From: Polytrichum commune
Taxonomy: Eukaryota; Streptophyta; Polytrichopsida; Polytrichales; Polytrichaceae
Direction: 5' to 3'
Assembly: GCA_950295325.1 (NCBI GenBank)
Contig: OX485807.1
Location: 6,390,501 to 6,450,500 of the forward strand
Length of the DNA: 60,000 bases
Made by a program: the position numbers and the translations under genes. Each line of letters begins with the position of its first letter. Position 1 is the stretch's first letter. Shown in pieces: positions 46,841 through 58,701 of this stretch. Below the pieces are notes generated by a model, which was not told the DNA's origin, searched no databases, and saw only the letters and a list, made by a program, of their open reading frames with translations.

Positions 46841-48049
46841 TATGTAATCCCCATACTGCGGACCTCTTAGCTCATAAGGGGGGGGGGTGTGACCAACCCT
46901 CCTACACTTGCATTTGGGACTCTCTCCTTAGTCTATAACCAATGGTTAGATGTGGACTTCCATCCATGAAAGTTCAATCTTTAGTTGATCATCGCGTTGC
47001 TGGAACAACACTACAACCACCCAAAGCATACTTGGCAACTATGTCCCCACATTGGGCCAATGCCTGTGGAGGCCATGCCTTTCCGCCTCAGGTGGATTCG
47101 GCTGGCCACGCCGCCTCATCCATATAAGCCTCTAGGACTTTGGTTAGGGCCCCTACCCCACCGTCAAGAAACCTTTTGTCTCTCTCCTAAGGGTTTGGGC
47201 CAAGTAGACATTTTCCCTTAGCCGTTTGGGTTGGTTGCTAAGGTATCCAGGTAGGGTTGTGAGGTCCATAGTTCAATTTCTTAGCTTGGCATTTCTTGGC
47301 CTCACCTTGTAGCTGGGAAGGGCCCACCTATGTGGTAGATTTGATTTGAATTGAATGTATTCATTTTCTAAAATTCTCCGTTGAAATTTACTATCAGCTA
47401 GAAATTACTATGTTAGAAAATGAATTTGGTAAATACTAAAAATGAGATTAAGGTTTGCATACAAGAATATATTTGTGTTAGGAGCCATCATAATTAATTT
47501 GTCATGAAATCTGAGATGAACCTGGACAATCTGACAAGGCCAATAATAAGAGGAGGTTTGTATCAAAGGGGGCTTGACCTTTAGAACACGACCCGAACAA
47601 TATTTTTTAGACTAGTTGGGAACCATTGACCAAATTTTAAACACTAGTTAAAATGACTCATTTTGTGTTAAAGTGATTTTTTTTAATGTTCAAAAGACCC
47701 ACGACCTATAGTCGTGTGTGCAAGTATCAGACACTTTCCTTGTTTAAATTATTAGATTCCATAGCATTATTTAAGGCAACCTAAATTTCTAGTCTCTTGT
47801 ATATAATAAAAAAATCATTGTGCTTTCAGATGTACTTTGCATTGTGTATAGCTTGGTTGTAGTAATTTTAGGGGCTCGCCTCATGTCTCTCCTTCTATAT
47901 TTGTCTCTAACAAAATAGTAACCCATGGGTGCACTACATTGGCAATCTTGAAGTTATCTTTTAAAGGTAAGCTAGAGGGTGAAACATAACATAATATATT
48001 AGGTTTCATAGGGAGCTCTATTTTTGTATAGTTTGCTTTTCTTGTAAAG

Positions 48050-48652
48050 CACCCCTAAAGGACTGGGGGTGTTTAGCTTAGGTCATGTTTTCTTGATTAG
48101 CTCTTGTAGCAAGCTCAATTTCTTATTAGTGTGGGGTAATTTTCACAATCGGCACCGTTGAAACTAAAGAAGACTTACATAGCTTGTTTATGAAAAAAAG
48201 ATCAACAAGATCGCACAATTTCTGAGAAATTGCCACCGTTGAGAAGATTGATGGAAATTGTTCGGGCAGGGGGTACTTCGTACTTATGCTGGAATCAAAT
48301 TGCTTAGAAGTGCTCCAAAACATCTGAAATTTTTACCACATGTAAAGAACATTATGACCCTCATGTGGAATTTTTTTCGTCAAATTCTGAGGTGTGGAAA
48401 AAAAGATATGGGACTCTGAAGTCTCCAAGCAATGAGATTGGAGCCCAAAAACTGAAATTTTTGTTCACTCAAAGAATTCGCCAAAAATCCAATCCTTCAT
48501 CATTTTCTGATCGGAAAAGACCATTGGATCCATCTCGCAAAAACAGCCAGGGTCCTCTCCCCGCAAATTTGGGCTTCTTTGGAACAATCTCATCCAATTT
48601 GCACTTTTCTACAATCAAAAGCCCCCTGGGGGCCTTACGGTCCTTTAGGGGT
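48050..48652. mobile_element. Possible TIR element, about 600 bp
   Basis: ACCCCTAAAGGAC near 48050 is inverted near 48652 (GTCCTTTAGGGGT), with nearby runs of G on both inner sides. No clear target duplication; a tentative MITE. Confidence 0.35.
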
Positions 48653-49047
48653 TAACACTTGTAATTAAACACATGTTTAACAAAATTTCCTCCTATTCTC
48701 AATTTCATCAGTCTCTTAATCTCAAGGAAGTTGCAAGGATGATAGACTTGACTTGTCTATATCTAGATTATTTGTTGAAGGTAGAGAGGGTACTGCTAGT
48801 ACAACCAAAACATGATATACCTCCAAATCTTGAATGTTTGCCCTTGTACCTTTGATGATAATTTTACTATTATAGTGTATTGTTTAAAAATCTCAAACAC
48901 CAATGATCAACACGCTACTTATGTGATATGTGAGTAAGATTCACAATTTTCTTAAAGTTTGCACACAAGGACCCGCGTAATATGCACTAGTAGAAAATAT
49001 GGTCCCAAAAAACACATTTTTGAACAAGTGCTTTGTGAAGTTGACAA

Positions 49048-49314
49048 GATCACTGTAGACCCCTTGTCATTTGTTTGTGCCAAAAGTATCTAGCATTTGT
49101 TTGGAACCTTGTTGTTTGACACCATGGTTTTTTTTTGCCATGTGGTCCTTATGCGGTTACTCTTCTTAATTGGACACCCACACTTGAATTGTATACATGA
49201 TCAAGCTTGTAGTAAAAAAATAGACACCAAAAAGATATGTGTTACAATGAGCTTGGACTGCATGCACAAAAATAATAACCATTCCATGTTCAGTGGTGAA
49301 CATGATTGGGAGGC
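49048..49314 (+). repeat. Dispersed repeat, copy 1 of a pair (about 270 bp)
   Basis: It matches 51241-51509 in the same orientation over its whole length, with scattered differences (GTTTGTGCCAAAAG, CTTGTAGTAAAAAA, GTGTTACAATGAGCTTGGAC, TTCAGTGGTGAACATGATTG shared). Eroded relatives occur near 31760 and 15590. Confidence 0.8.
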
Positions 49315-49352
49315 TCCAACTCATTACTTACTCACACACACCGTGGTCGTCG

Positions 49353-49355
49353 TGA

Positions 49356-49388
<33 letters not shown>
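49353..49388. repeat. GTT microsatellite
   Basis: About twelve GTT/TTG trinucleotides in a row. Confidence 0.95.
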
Positions 49389-49484
49389 AATCTGGAACTT
49401 CTGGAGGTTGAGATCGAGGTGCGGGATTTGATTGCAGATTGTTTACTTTGAGGTGGAGAGTGAGGAGTTTTGAGTGTGAATGGC

Positions 49485-49733
49485 CTTATCAACTAAAATG
49501 AGCCAATTGGGCCATTATGAGACAATCCTTTTGTCACAATTGATGAGATCGTCCATATTACAATTGATTATTTGCATGATTTTATAAACATGTGTGGGTG
49601 TATTGGAATGGTTGAGTTGTATTTTAAGAACCCTCAACGGGTATTCTCTCGTGCCAACTAGCAAATCATTACGTTCCCATCACGTTCCCTACATTAAATT
49701 GAGCGGACCAATTGGCTCATTTTAGTTGATAAG
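49485..49733. mobile_element. MITE, 249 bp with perfect 26-bp TIR
   Basis: 49485-49510 (CTTATCAACTAAAATGAGCC...) and 49708-49733 are exact reverse complements. No coding; target duplication not clear. Confidence 0.75.
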
Positions 49734-50109
49734 GGGTTGTGAGGAGTGAGTGGGGAGGCATGTTTGTTGGAGGTGAGGGAGATCCATTTTGTGACATGAA
49801 ATCTGGAAACGGAGCACAGTATACGTAAGGGGAGTTGACGTGGAGAGGGAGGCTTGGTGATTGGGAGTTTGGATTGGTGCAGTAAATTCTATTCTGGCTA
49901 TGGCGTACGTGAAGGAAAATAACGAGAGGAAGCGTTGAGGCGGTATGTATGTATCTTGTTTCTTGTTCTTAATTCTGTTTCTGCTACTCCGAGATCATGT
50001 GTCGTGTTGTGTTGTGAAGGAAAGAGGAGCGTCCAAGTGAGCATTAAGGGAGCGGCGGGTTGTCTGTTTAAAAAAATACTTATGCACATACACACATACT
50101 TCAAGTGCT

Positions 50110-50715
50110 CGGATTCCTTCTCCAATTTTCTGCTTATGAACTTAGGCACCAGCTTCGTCTTCACTGTCCTCCATTTTTTTCGATCCTCAAGATGACGAAA
50201 CAGAGTGAACATATCAAACAGAGTGAATCTCAATTTGATGTGAAGGTTATAGTACCGTCTTCTTTTCCAGCTGTATTTCTGACACATCTTCAGCTCTGCT
50301 ACGAAGTCCATGGACTGCAGACAGGAGTTCATTCGTGTCTGTAATTCACTTCTCGCAGAAGTTTGATTGAAGCTGCTCACGAACACGTACACTAGCAGTC
50401 GGTGTATGTAGTTGTCTTCCCGGATTCCTTCTCAAATTTCTGTAGTTTTGAACCTCAGTAGGCACTAGCTTCGTGTTCGTTGTCTTTCTTTTCTGTCGAT
50501 CTTCCAAAAATGTAGAAACAGAGTGCGTCTCAATTTGATGTGAAGGTTATGAAGCTATTCTTCGAGCTGTGTTCCTAGAAATCTTTAGCTCTGCTACGAA
50601 GTCCATGGATTTCGGACAGAAGCGCGGCGATGTTTCAAAGTCCGGGATTGCAATTGACTTGACGAAGAAGTTTGGAGCCAGCTCACGAACACGTACATTA
50701 TCAGTCAATGCACTT
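50110..50715. repeat. Tandem duplication, two diverged units of about 300 bp
   Basis: Both halves carry CGGATTCCTTCTC, AGGCACYAGCTTCGT, CTCAATTTGATGTGAAGGTT, GCTCTGCTACGAAGTCCATG and GCTCACGAACACGTACA in the same order (50110-50419; 50421-50715). On the minus strand each gives MDFVAELK followed by diverged frames. A gene is not supported. Confidence 0.75.
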
Positions 50716-50779
50716 GTCTAAATGTTGTTGTCAGTCACGAATTAGGAGGAAGAACATCGGTTGCAATGATCGGGGAGAA

Positions 50780-51210
50780 CCGGCAGTTAGTTACAAATGA
50801 ACCAGTTGAGTTTGAGAAATAACCGGTTGACGTTCAAGACTGCAGGAAAATTACCAATCATTTTAGAGGATTTCATGGAATATACCCCAATTTAATAAAG
50901 GAAAACCGGAGGATGTCATCAACATGTAACCGGTTGGAGTTGCAAACACTAGGATCTCAACCGATTATGCCCAAAAATCTTCCCGATCACTGTTCGGTTG
51001 TCTGAGAAGTGTGAGTTGGTTATAAAATAATAATCTCGGATGGTCTCTGTCCGGCCGGCTCCCTTTTGAAAGGGAAGGAAGAGTCTTGGCAAGGTAATTA
51101 AGTGGCACTTAACATCTCAGTGGCGATGATAATTACATACCTACCTTGTTAAGTGATGCTAATTGCCCATTCAATGTTATGGTGTTCTTTCCAGTAATAA
51201 ATTGGATGGG
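50780..51210 (+). repeat. Dispersed ACCGGTT-rich repeat, copy 3 with downstream TATA (LTR-like)
   Basis: It is in opposite orientation to 11375-11600 and 18305-18510. It carries ACCAGTTGAGTTTGAGAAAT, AACCGGTTGAC, CATCAACATGTAACCGGTTG and ATGCCCAAAAATCTTCC, then TTATAAAATAAT and a GGCCGGCTCCC segment. The order of repeated boxes, TATA and poly(A)-like AGTAATAAA resembles an LTR. Solo LTR or fragment is inferred. Confidence 0.45.
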
Positions 51211-51240
51211 AGATTCATTCTTGCATCAATGCTGCATCAA

Positions 51241-51509
51241 GATCAGTCTAGATCCCTTGTCAATTGTTTGTGCCAAAAGCATCTAGCATCTGTTTGGAAC
51301 CTTGTTGGTTGAGACCATGGGTGTGTTTGGCCATGTGGTCTTTATGTGGTTACTCTTTTTAATTGGACACTCACACTTGAATTTTATATATGATAAAGCT
51401 TGTAGTAAAAAACAAACACCAAAAAGACATGTGTTACAATGAGCTTGGACTACATGCACAAAAATAAGAACCATTTCATGTTCAGTGGTGAACATGATTG
51501 GGAGGGTCT
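51241..51509 (+). repeat. Dispersed repeat, copy 2 of a pair
   Basis: Direct copy of 49048-49314, about 2.2 kb away. Confidence 0.8.
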
Positions 51510-53465
51510 ATGTGACTATCTTATTTTGTCGATCAATCTTGAATTTGGACTCTTAGATGTGGTCATAGAGATCCCCCAGTCTTATTGACTATTAAACCTG
51601 AAATAATTATCATGATTTGAGCACATAGTCCACTCTCTTATACAAGGTGGAGGGTGCATAATCCAACACTTAAAGCTATTGCACCTACATGTGGCTATGT
51701 GGTTGAGATAAGAAAAATAAAAAAATGAGTTCATATTAGCCTCTAAGCTAAACACATGTATAAAGAAAGAAAGAAAAAATTGCCTCAATTGAATATTTGA
51801 TGAATATTCATAGTCAAAACCACTAACTTCCTTAAACCAATCCATAGGCCCAGTGTATGATGACCTTCCATATGATGAGGACCCCCACCTCCATTGCCTA
51901 GAACCAACACAACATAATTGGGTACTAGACCCAAGCTAGATCGAAGCCCAACTAATAACAGTGCGCAAGCCACATGGCCACCTCCATGATCCCACTCGGT
52001 TTGCTTGGAAAACCATCACCTTGCATTCTAGGTACTGGCCCCTGTATGCCTAGAACCGACCCCCTTTGTGCCTATAACCGACCTCCTTTGTGCTTTGTGG
52101 GCTTGCCTCCTTGGCTTTGTGAATAAAATGGCTAGAACCATTCCTCATCATGTATAGAATGACTAAAATAGGCATTGACAAGCCACCCTAAACCCACCTT
52201 GAACCGACTTAAGATAGAGTGTAGCCTGTTACCCACCCTACATGGAGGTAGTGGAGGCCACTATGAGGTGGCGGCACTAATGGCACCTAAAATCGTCACT
52301 TCATGGGCCCAGGCACTCCTACACCATGGGAAATAGTTCAAGGTAGTAGAGTGTTGACAATTGGGAGGTGTTCATAAGTATTGGTTTTGGATGGTTTTAG
52401 CACACTCTACCTTACACACGTCTTCTTGGTATATGTCCTTGGAGCCACACCCAACCATACACCGTTCAAATATAAGTGTCCGAGTAAAAAAAGTAACCAA
52501 ATTAGGCACACCTACCTTACCTTAATGGAGAGAAACTTCCAGGCGGTCCCTTGAAGAAACGTGGTTGAACAAAGTGCGAAGACCATCTTTCGTTGGTGGA
52601 ATGTGGTGTGATGGGTAGTTGAAATACTGGTGAAAAATTAAAGTTGTCATAGTTCCGGTTGGGCCGCTTAGAATTCATCGCCGTTTTGAAAACACTGTGG
52701 CAAGATGATTAAAAAAACCTGACTGTGTGTGTTGTTTTTCGCAAGTGCAATTGTGCACCAGGGGCAGTTTGCAGACTTTGAGTAAGATTGAACAGACTCA
52801 CATAAGGCTCCAGATTGAATCACAGGTAAGGCTCTTAAATGATGGTCATCATAATCTCTGTGGTATGAGGGGACGTTGGGGCACTTTGGTGAGATTTTTC
52901 TGAGTCGTTTGTGACAATGTATTGTATGTTATGTTTGAGGGAGAATTTCTAGAGAAGTCTCGATTTGGAAAAACTACATCAGATGTTCAAGAATCAGTGT
53001 TGAACATTCCAATTACAAAACCATCTGAAACATTTGAGTTATCAATGCACTCGCACCAATCCTTTCACGAGTCTACGCTTGTGCCGAAGTACCTCGACAA
53101 GTACATTTTTGAATAGTAGAAGAAATGGTGCATGACATCATGACAAACATGGAAAATACCTCAACAAGTACATTGTCTTCTTCTTTGTTTCAATTTTTTT
53201 TTCCAAAATCTTTTTAGCACGGGAGGTGGGGTATACTATCCTACTAATTCAAGTTATGGTAGGAGATTCATCAATCTCTAGGGCATGCTGATACTTTGTG
53301 TTCAAATATGCAAATGCTACTTCAAACTGAAACTTCATTCATGCCATTGAAGCTGGCATACTGGTTTGAGTTTGAGCTCATGTGCAAAATGGATCATGAA
53401 AGTGCTCCATAACTTACAATTTGATGCTCATATGCAGGGCAAGCCAGTAGTGGACACCACCCAAG

Positions 53466-56400
53466 ATGAAGATTGAACGAGGTCAAACTGCTTTCATCAC
53501 GGGTGCTGGGGGTGGAATTGGTACGATTTCATTTCATTACATTTTTTCCTACATGGAGGGATTGTAAAGAACTTTATGAACAGATCAGTAATGTATATTC
53601 CTTAATTTGTTCACGTGCTCTAGTTTGGCTCCCAATAAAGCACTTGGAGAAACGGGAATTCAAGTACTAATTTAATGCGGTCAACAAGCTGGACATGCGT
53701 CGCTTCTACTGATTTAACACCATATTCGAAATTTTGGGAGATTTCCAGTCTCCCAATTTGATGACAGTTTAGGTCGACTCAACCTAAACTGTATTTTCCC
53801 AAAATCATGGAATTTTCCCAAAATTTCGAATATGGTGTTATTTGTGTACTTCAAAGTTCGGGGAGTTCTGTAGAGAAAACGGCTAATTGCCGAGCTTTCT
53901 GGAGGTGGCTCAGATTTTTCAATTTTTACCCGGAAGTGGGCCTAGAGAGTGCAAAATTTATCGGTTGATAGCCCCCATTTCCTAATGTATTTAGGCAATT
54001 AGCCAACATTTTTTTCTTTCATTTATGCAATTTCCGAAAGGTCTAAAGTGGGGCCAGTTTTATATTTTGGTGGCGGATGTGTCATTGTCATTTAGTTTTT
54101 CTTTTTTTTCAAGTGTTTAGGATTAAATAATGTGGGCATTCACTCTCCAATTTTTTTCGTCCAAGTAGTATCCTTAGCAGGAGTTGAACCTGGCAAAGCC
54201 CTACCATATTAGTCTCAATATGTTTGTCTCACTGTAAGTACAGTACCTCACAGTTTTGCATATCTCCTCACAGTTTCGCAGAGCAACAACAATGAAAACC
54301 TCTTGAAGCTATTGTCACTCAACAATCCAGCAATTCTAGAACTCAAAAACTCATAATGCAAACGAAAATGCAACCTCCACCGCTGCGGAATGGAAGCTGT
54401 GGCAGGAAGCAAGTAACCCTAAACCACAAGCCAACATGGCATAGTTTCCAACTATGCATAGTATTGAAAAAATTACCTAATATATATATATTTGGTGGAC
54501 TGCCCGCCGTGAAAATCATTTTTCAATTGGTAATTTGCCGTGGATACTCTAGGGCAGCTTGCCTTAATGCCGGCATTTTTTTTCTTCTAATCGGCCCATT
54601 TCCGTAAACCTTGATTTTCTTCCGGAACCCCTTCCTAAACTTTCCAATTACATTCGGAAATTCTCAAAATCAACCAGCTAGCTTGTAACTAACTGCCGGC
54701 ACTACCCGTTCATTGGTGTACTTATGTGCCATTATGACTAGTATTAAACTTAGCTCACGCCACCGATTTTTCACATATTTTCATTGTACATTTGTGAGAA
54801 TTTGGAAGTGCGGAGGACATTAATTTTGCGCATGATAGCCATTCACTCTGGTCACGAGGAGCGAGTCCTGCCTCCATTAACATGAACAACTTGAATGCTT
54901 ATGGAATGATGCAGGAAGGGCCTTGGTAGTGGCTCTAGCTAGCAAGGGAGTGCAAGTGACGATTGTTGATTTGAAGGCTGAACAAGGTGAGGAGAGTGTG
55001 CGTTTGGTGGAAGAGGAGCACGCCAAAATTTCCTACAAACCCAACTCCCCTTCCGCGTTGTTCATACGATGTGATATCACAAACACATGTATGTTTCAAG
55101 AATATATGACACACGTACAAGTTATTGCAACTTTCTCCTCTCTCCCTCTTTCCCACTTTCTACCTCCCGCATTCATTGGTCTTGATTCCTTGCCCTCCTT
55201 ACATTGTGGTCAAGGCAATTTGAGTAGGTCTCCTAATGATAAGCATGCGTTTCAATGAAAAAGTAGAGGCTTGCATGTGATAATAACATAACCTAAGAAC
55301 ATAAAGGACACCCGACGACTAGGTAGTATAAGAAACACTATAACCTTGATTGTCCAGTGTGTCCTTCGGCCTTGTTTCAGTTTACCCTACTAAACCAATC
55401 CAAATTTAGATTCTTGTAACGTGACCTACGCTTCTACAATTTCATTACCCTGAGGTTGCTCTCATTAGTTGTTGTTATTTCATTTCTAAACAGTGTATGA
55501 GGCTTTGCAAACTAATGACCCCAAATAAAACCCTCGAATGGTATTTAATGATAGATTTTGTAACTTGTTGATTGTTTTGTTTTGATTAGATGAGTTGATG
55601 GCCGCATTCGGCCGCCATCAAGAAGTATTTGGCAAGCTTGACATATGTATCAACAATGCTGGTATAGGCAATGGACCCGAACCTTTCTATGAAAATGACA
55701 CATGGCACAAAATCATCGAAGTCAATTTGGTTGCTGTAATTGATGGCACAAGCAAAGCGGTACTCTATTTCATACCTTTTATATTAATTCTTTTGGGGTT
55801 TTGCTTGCGTATAAATACATATATGTAAAAGTGGGTAGGTCATAAATGGTTACTATTTCTGACTAGCCCACTTCACCTTAGATATGAAACACACGATTAG
55901 TAAAAGATGGTTAACAAATCCAAATTGAGGACCTAACCCCTTTCCTCATAATTTCCAGAGCTCCTATGTAAATTGTATTCATTATCAAAGTGGAGATTCT
56001 CATGCTCATCAAATGCTCATTATGCACAGGTAGATCACTCCATTGTCAAGTTGAACACCATGTGCGACCAAAAAAAATCTTCTTTTGGTAAGTTGCACCA
56101 CCAAAATGGGTCAAAATTTTATCAAATTTTTTTCATGAGTAGATATACACAGTACCTATGACATAGTCAAAAGTGGTAACTAAATTTGATGATTTTTTTT
56201 TTTCATAAAACATACCATTTCTAACTAGAATGACACATAATTGAACTAAAACAATTACTAAAAAAAAAAGATGACTAAAAATTTCAAAAAAGTATACAAA
56301 AGATACTATCAATGGTTATGTATATGTAGAAAAAATATAATAAATTTTAAAATTATATATGGCATGTAATATAGGGGTAGCAAACTTTGTCCGCACGTGG

Positions 56401-58701
56401 TGTCAACTTGACAATGAAGTGACCTCCCCGTGTCATTATGTCGACTAATGAGCCTAGAATGGTTATCATGTTTTGAGCACACAGTCTAATCTCTTTTAAA
56501 CACATGTTTTCTTGGTACCCACACTAGACCACATGCCACTCAAATATAGATGTATCCTACTAAGGAAAGTAACCGAATAAAGGTTTTCTATCTTACGAGC
56601 CCCATGAAACTACACGAAATATTGTATATAGTGTCGTATCACAATGGTAACTTTTCTAATGACACTGCTTATGAATAAGTTCACAAAATTTGTCATCCCA
56701 ACTCACTTTTGGTTCATCCACTTATGGTATATCCTGCATCCTAACATTTATGCAATGAAATATTGTGATGAGTGACTGAAATTTGGATGAAAAATTACTT
56801 AAGAAGTGACAGTAACTGCAACATTGTAAATCTATAATACCCAAATATTCTTACAAGGAATGACAAATAATGTTAGGTTTGCATTTGGTGGTGATGACCC
56901 TACACAGGCGGCTTACAATTAGTATTTGGCAAAGACAATTAGAAATGGTGACACTCAATATGACATTTAGTGGTAGCCTCTACCTTTATGCACGAAGATG
57001 AAGAGACTGGAAGTGCTAATTGTTGCTTAATTTAATCGGGGACAGATTCAAGCAATGCGAGGGCAAGGCGGAGGCCTCATATTGAACGTTGCCTCGGCTG
57101 CCAGCTTTGTGCCCCAATCATTCACACCGGTTTATGGTGCCAGTAAAGGTTTGTGAAACCTCAAACTTCCATTTTTTTCACCGTAAATTGGTGTTGCTAT
57201 TTTCTTTCACATTGCTGTCTTTTACATTGTATGTTTTTGGGGTTTTTCAAGACCTTTCCAAAGGTATATTATTTTAAAATTGCAGTTGCAAAATGAAAAG
57301 ATAAATTTATAGTCGTTTAGCGACTGCAGATCAAGCTGGACTAAAGAACTGTAGTCGATTTCAGCTAGTATGAGATGTGGTCTAAAACAACATTTGCAAG
57401 GGTTTTCTTGAGTACAATTACAAAAGCGATGTTGTGAGGCACCAATGAAAGATCACATCCCTAAGGTTAAAACTAATGATGAATTATTCAGTTCTCCCAA
57501 GATGAATTTAGAAGTGTGCCGTTTTTTAATATTCATCATAAGTCATAAAAGCACATTGATATGATTGGCTGAAATTACAGCTACTAATTTTTTAATGGTG
57601 GAAATTTGCAAGAATAATATGATCTTGAACTAACCATACTTTTGATTTGTTGTGTACATTGTTGGTTTTGCGTTTAAGTGGTGGTTTTAGATACACCTAC
57701 CTTACATTATCAAGTAGGGAGACTTTGCATGTTCTCTTTTTCTTAAGGATAGTTTAAAATTTTGATCGGACTTTGGTATTAAAATAAAAGTGCACAATAC
57801 ACATGTAATGTATAATCTTGTTCCAATTCAACCCAAATATGAAGTGGATGGGAGGTAAAGAGCAAGCTTCATTAGGTTCAAAAGAGAGAACATGCTTCAT
57901 AAACGAAGTTATGTTTTGTCATTGACAATGAAATGACAGACTTTATAATTGCAATGTAGTGCAAGTGGTGTAGCCAGGTTCACAAGGTCTCTAGCAAAGT
58001 TGGGGATGGGAATCCGAGTGAATGCCCTTTGTCCTGAGGTTAGATTCAAAGCCTTCTACCAACTCCACCAATTCGCTCCTTGATGTTTCCTACCAAAATA
58101 ACTTAGATTTGCGTCACATTTGAAATCATTCTTATATACACATCATTTAATGCCCGTCTAAGAAAGTATTTCGGTGACACAGTATGTGGAAACACCCCTT
58201 CTACATAGGGCGACAACTGAATTTCATGACTTCCTTCGCGAAAAGGTGGGATTTGTTGCTATGGAGAGAGTAATAGAAGGTAAACTTCTCTACCCATAAC
58301 AAGGTATATAAACTTATATATGAAAAAATCCCTCATTCATAGCCGATTTGCCTTGAAATGACAATATGGGATTGGCTCCACAAACTTGAAACTTGATTTG
58401 CACTTGCACTCCAGACAAAACAATTTCCGATCTAATCCAACAACCACAACTGCATTTGAAGTTGGAATCATGCCCTCAGTAGGGCCAATAGGGCAACATA
58501 CCTTACAAATCTCAATTTGTTTCTCTAACTAAATTGAATTATGTTTGCCTTTCAGCTACTTTCTCTATTCTTGATGATGAGACCAAATCAGGCGAATGTG
58601 TATGGATACTAGCCAACAAGCCCACACAAATCTGGCCTGATGATGATGTGAAAAGGAAATACAATGCGCAAATGAAGGACGGATCACCCCTACACCTTTA
58701 A
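53466..58701 (+). CDS. Short-chain dehydrogenase/reductase, 15-PGDH-like (copy B; complete, seven exons)
   Basis: Coding exons 53466-53520, 54915-55088, 55590-55759, 57046-57148, 57974-58038, 58183-58279 and 58556-58701 join in frame to 269 residues. Phases and the lengths of exons 1-4 and 6 are identical to copy A. SDR features: TGAGGGIG (12-19), Asp37, NNAG (98-101), the tetrad Asn122 (EVNL), Ser150, Tyr163 and Lys167 (YGASK), and CPE. The C-terminus (to DGSPLHL) is the normal undisturbed version compared with copy A. Exon 5 is odd: the acceptor AG used by copy A reads AA here. The next usable AG (57972-57973) removes nine bases, so the residues after Lys167 read ARFTRSL instead of GGV.. 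and the frame is kept. NAD-dependent oxidation of a secondary alcohol is the likely reaction; the substrate is unknown. Confidence 0.9.
53715..53840. mobile_element. Small foldback element with the same palindromic core, in dehydrogenase copy B intron 1
   Basis: Left TAACACCATATTCGAAATTT and right its reverse complement form TIRs of about 30 bp (53715-53744; 53810-53840). In the centre (53768-53788) is one unit of the TTTAGGT-CGACTCA-ACCTAAA palindrome found 11 times at 21377-21820. Confidence 0.85.
54170..54245 (-). other. tRNA T-arm-like fragment (B box) in dehydrogenase copy B intron 1
   Basis: The minus strand reads GGTTCAACTCC (54190-54180), matching the B-box consensus GGTTCRANTCC. It is flanked by CAGG/CCTG, which can form four pairs of a T stem. 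No A box or anticodon arm is found upstream, so a tRNA gene is not supported; likely tRNA- or SINE-derived. Confidence 0.4.

Larger units (their letters stand above)
44809..53437. other. Gene-free, repeat-rich stretch upstream of dehydrogenase copy B
   Basis: It contains several TIR elements, one arm of the large foldback family, two diverged direct repeats of about 270 bp, a tandem duplication of about 300 bp and an LTR-like fragment. The right end probably includes the copy B promoter. A CACAG/GTAAGG donor at 52825/52826 may end its first 5' UTR exon, and the acceptor at 53431-53437 precedes 28 nt of leader. No other coding evidence was found. Confidence 0.5.

Noticed and set aside
49898-50392. 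164-codon minus-strand ORF
   Set aside because: It spans a tandem duplication whose second unit does not keep the frame. MDFVAELK is shared but diverges at once.
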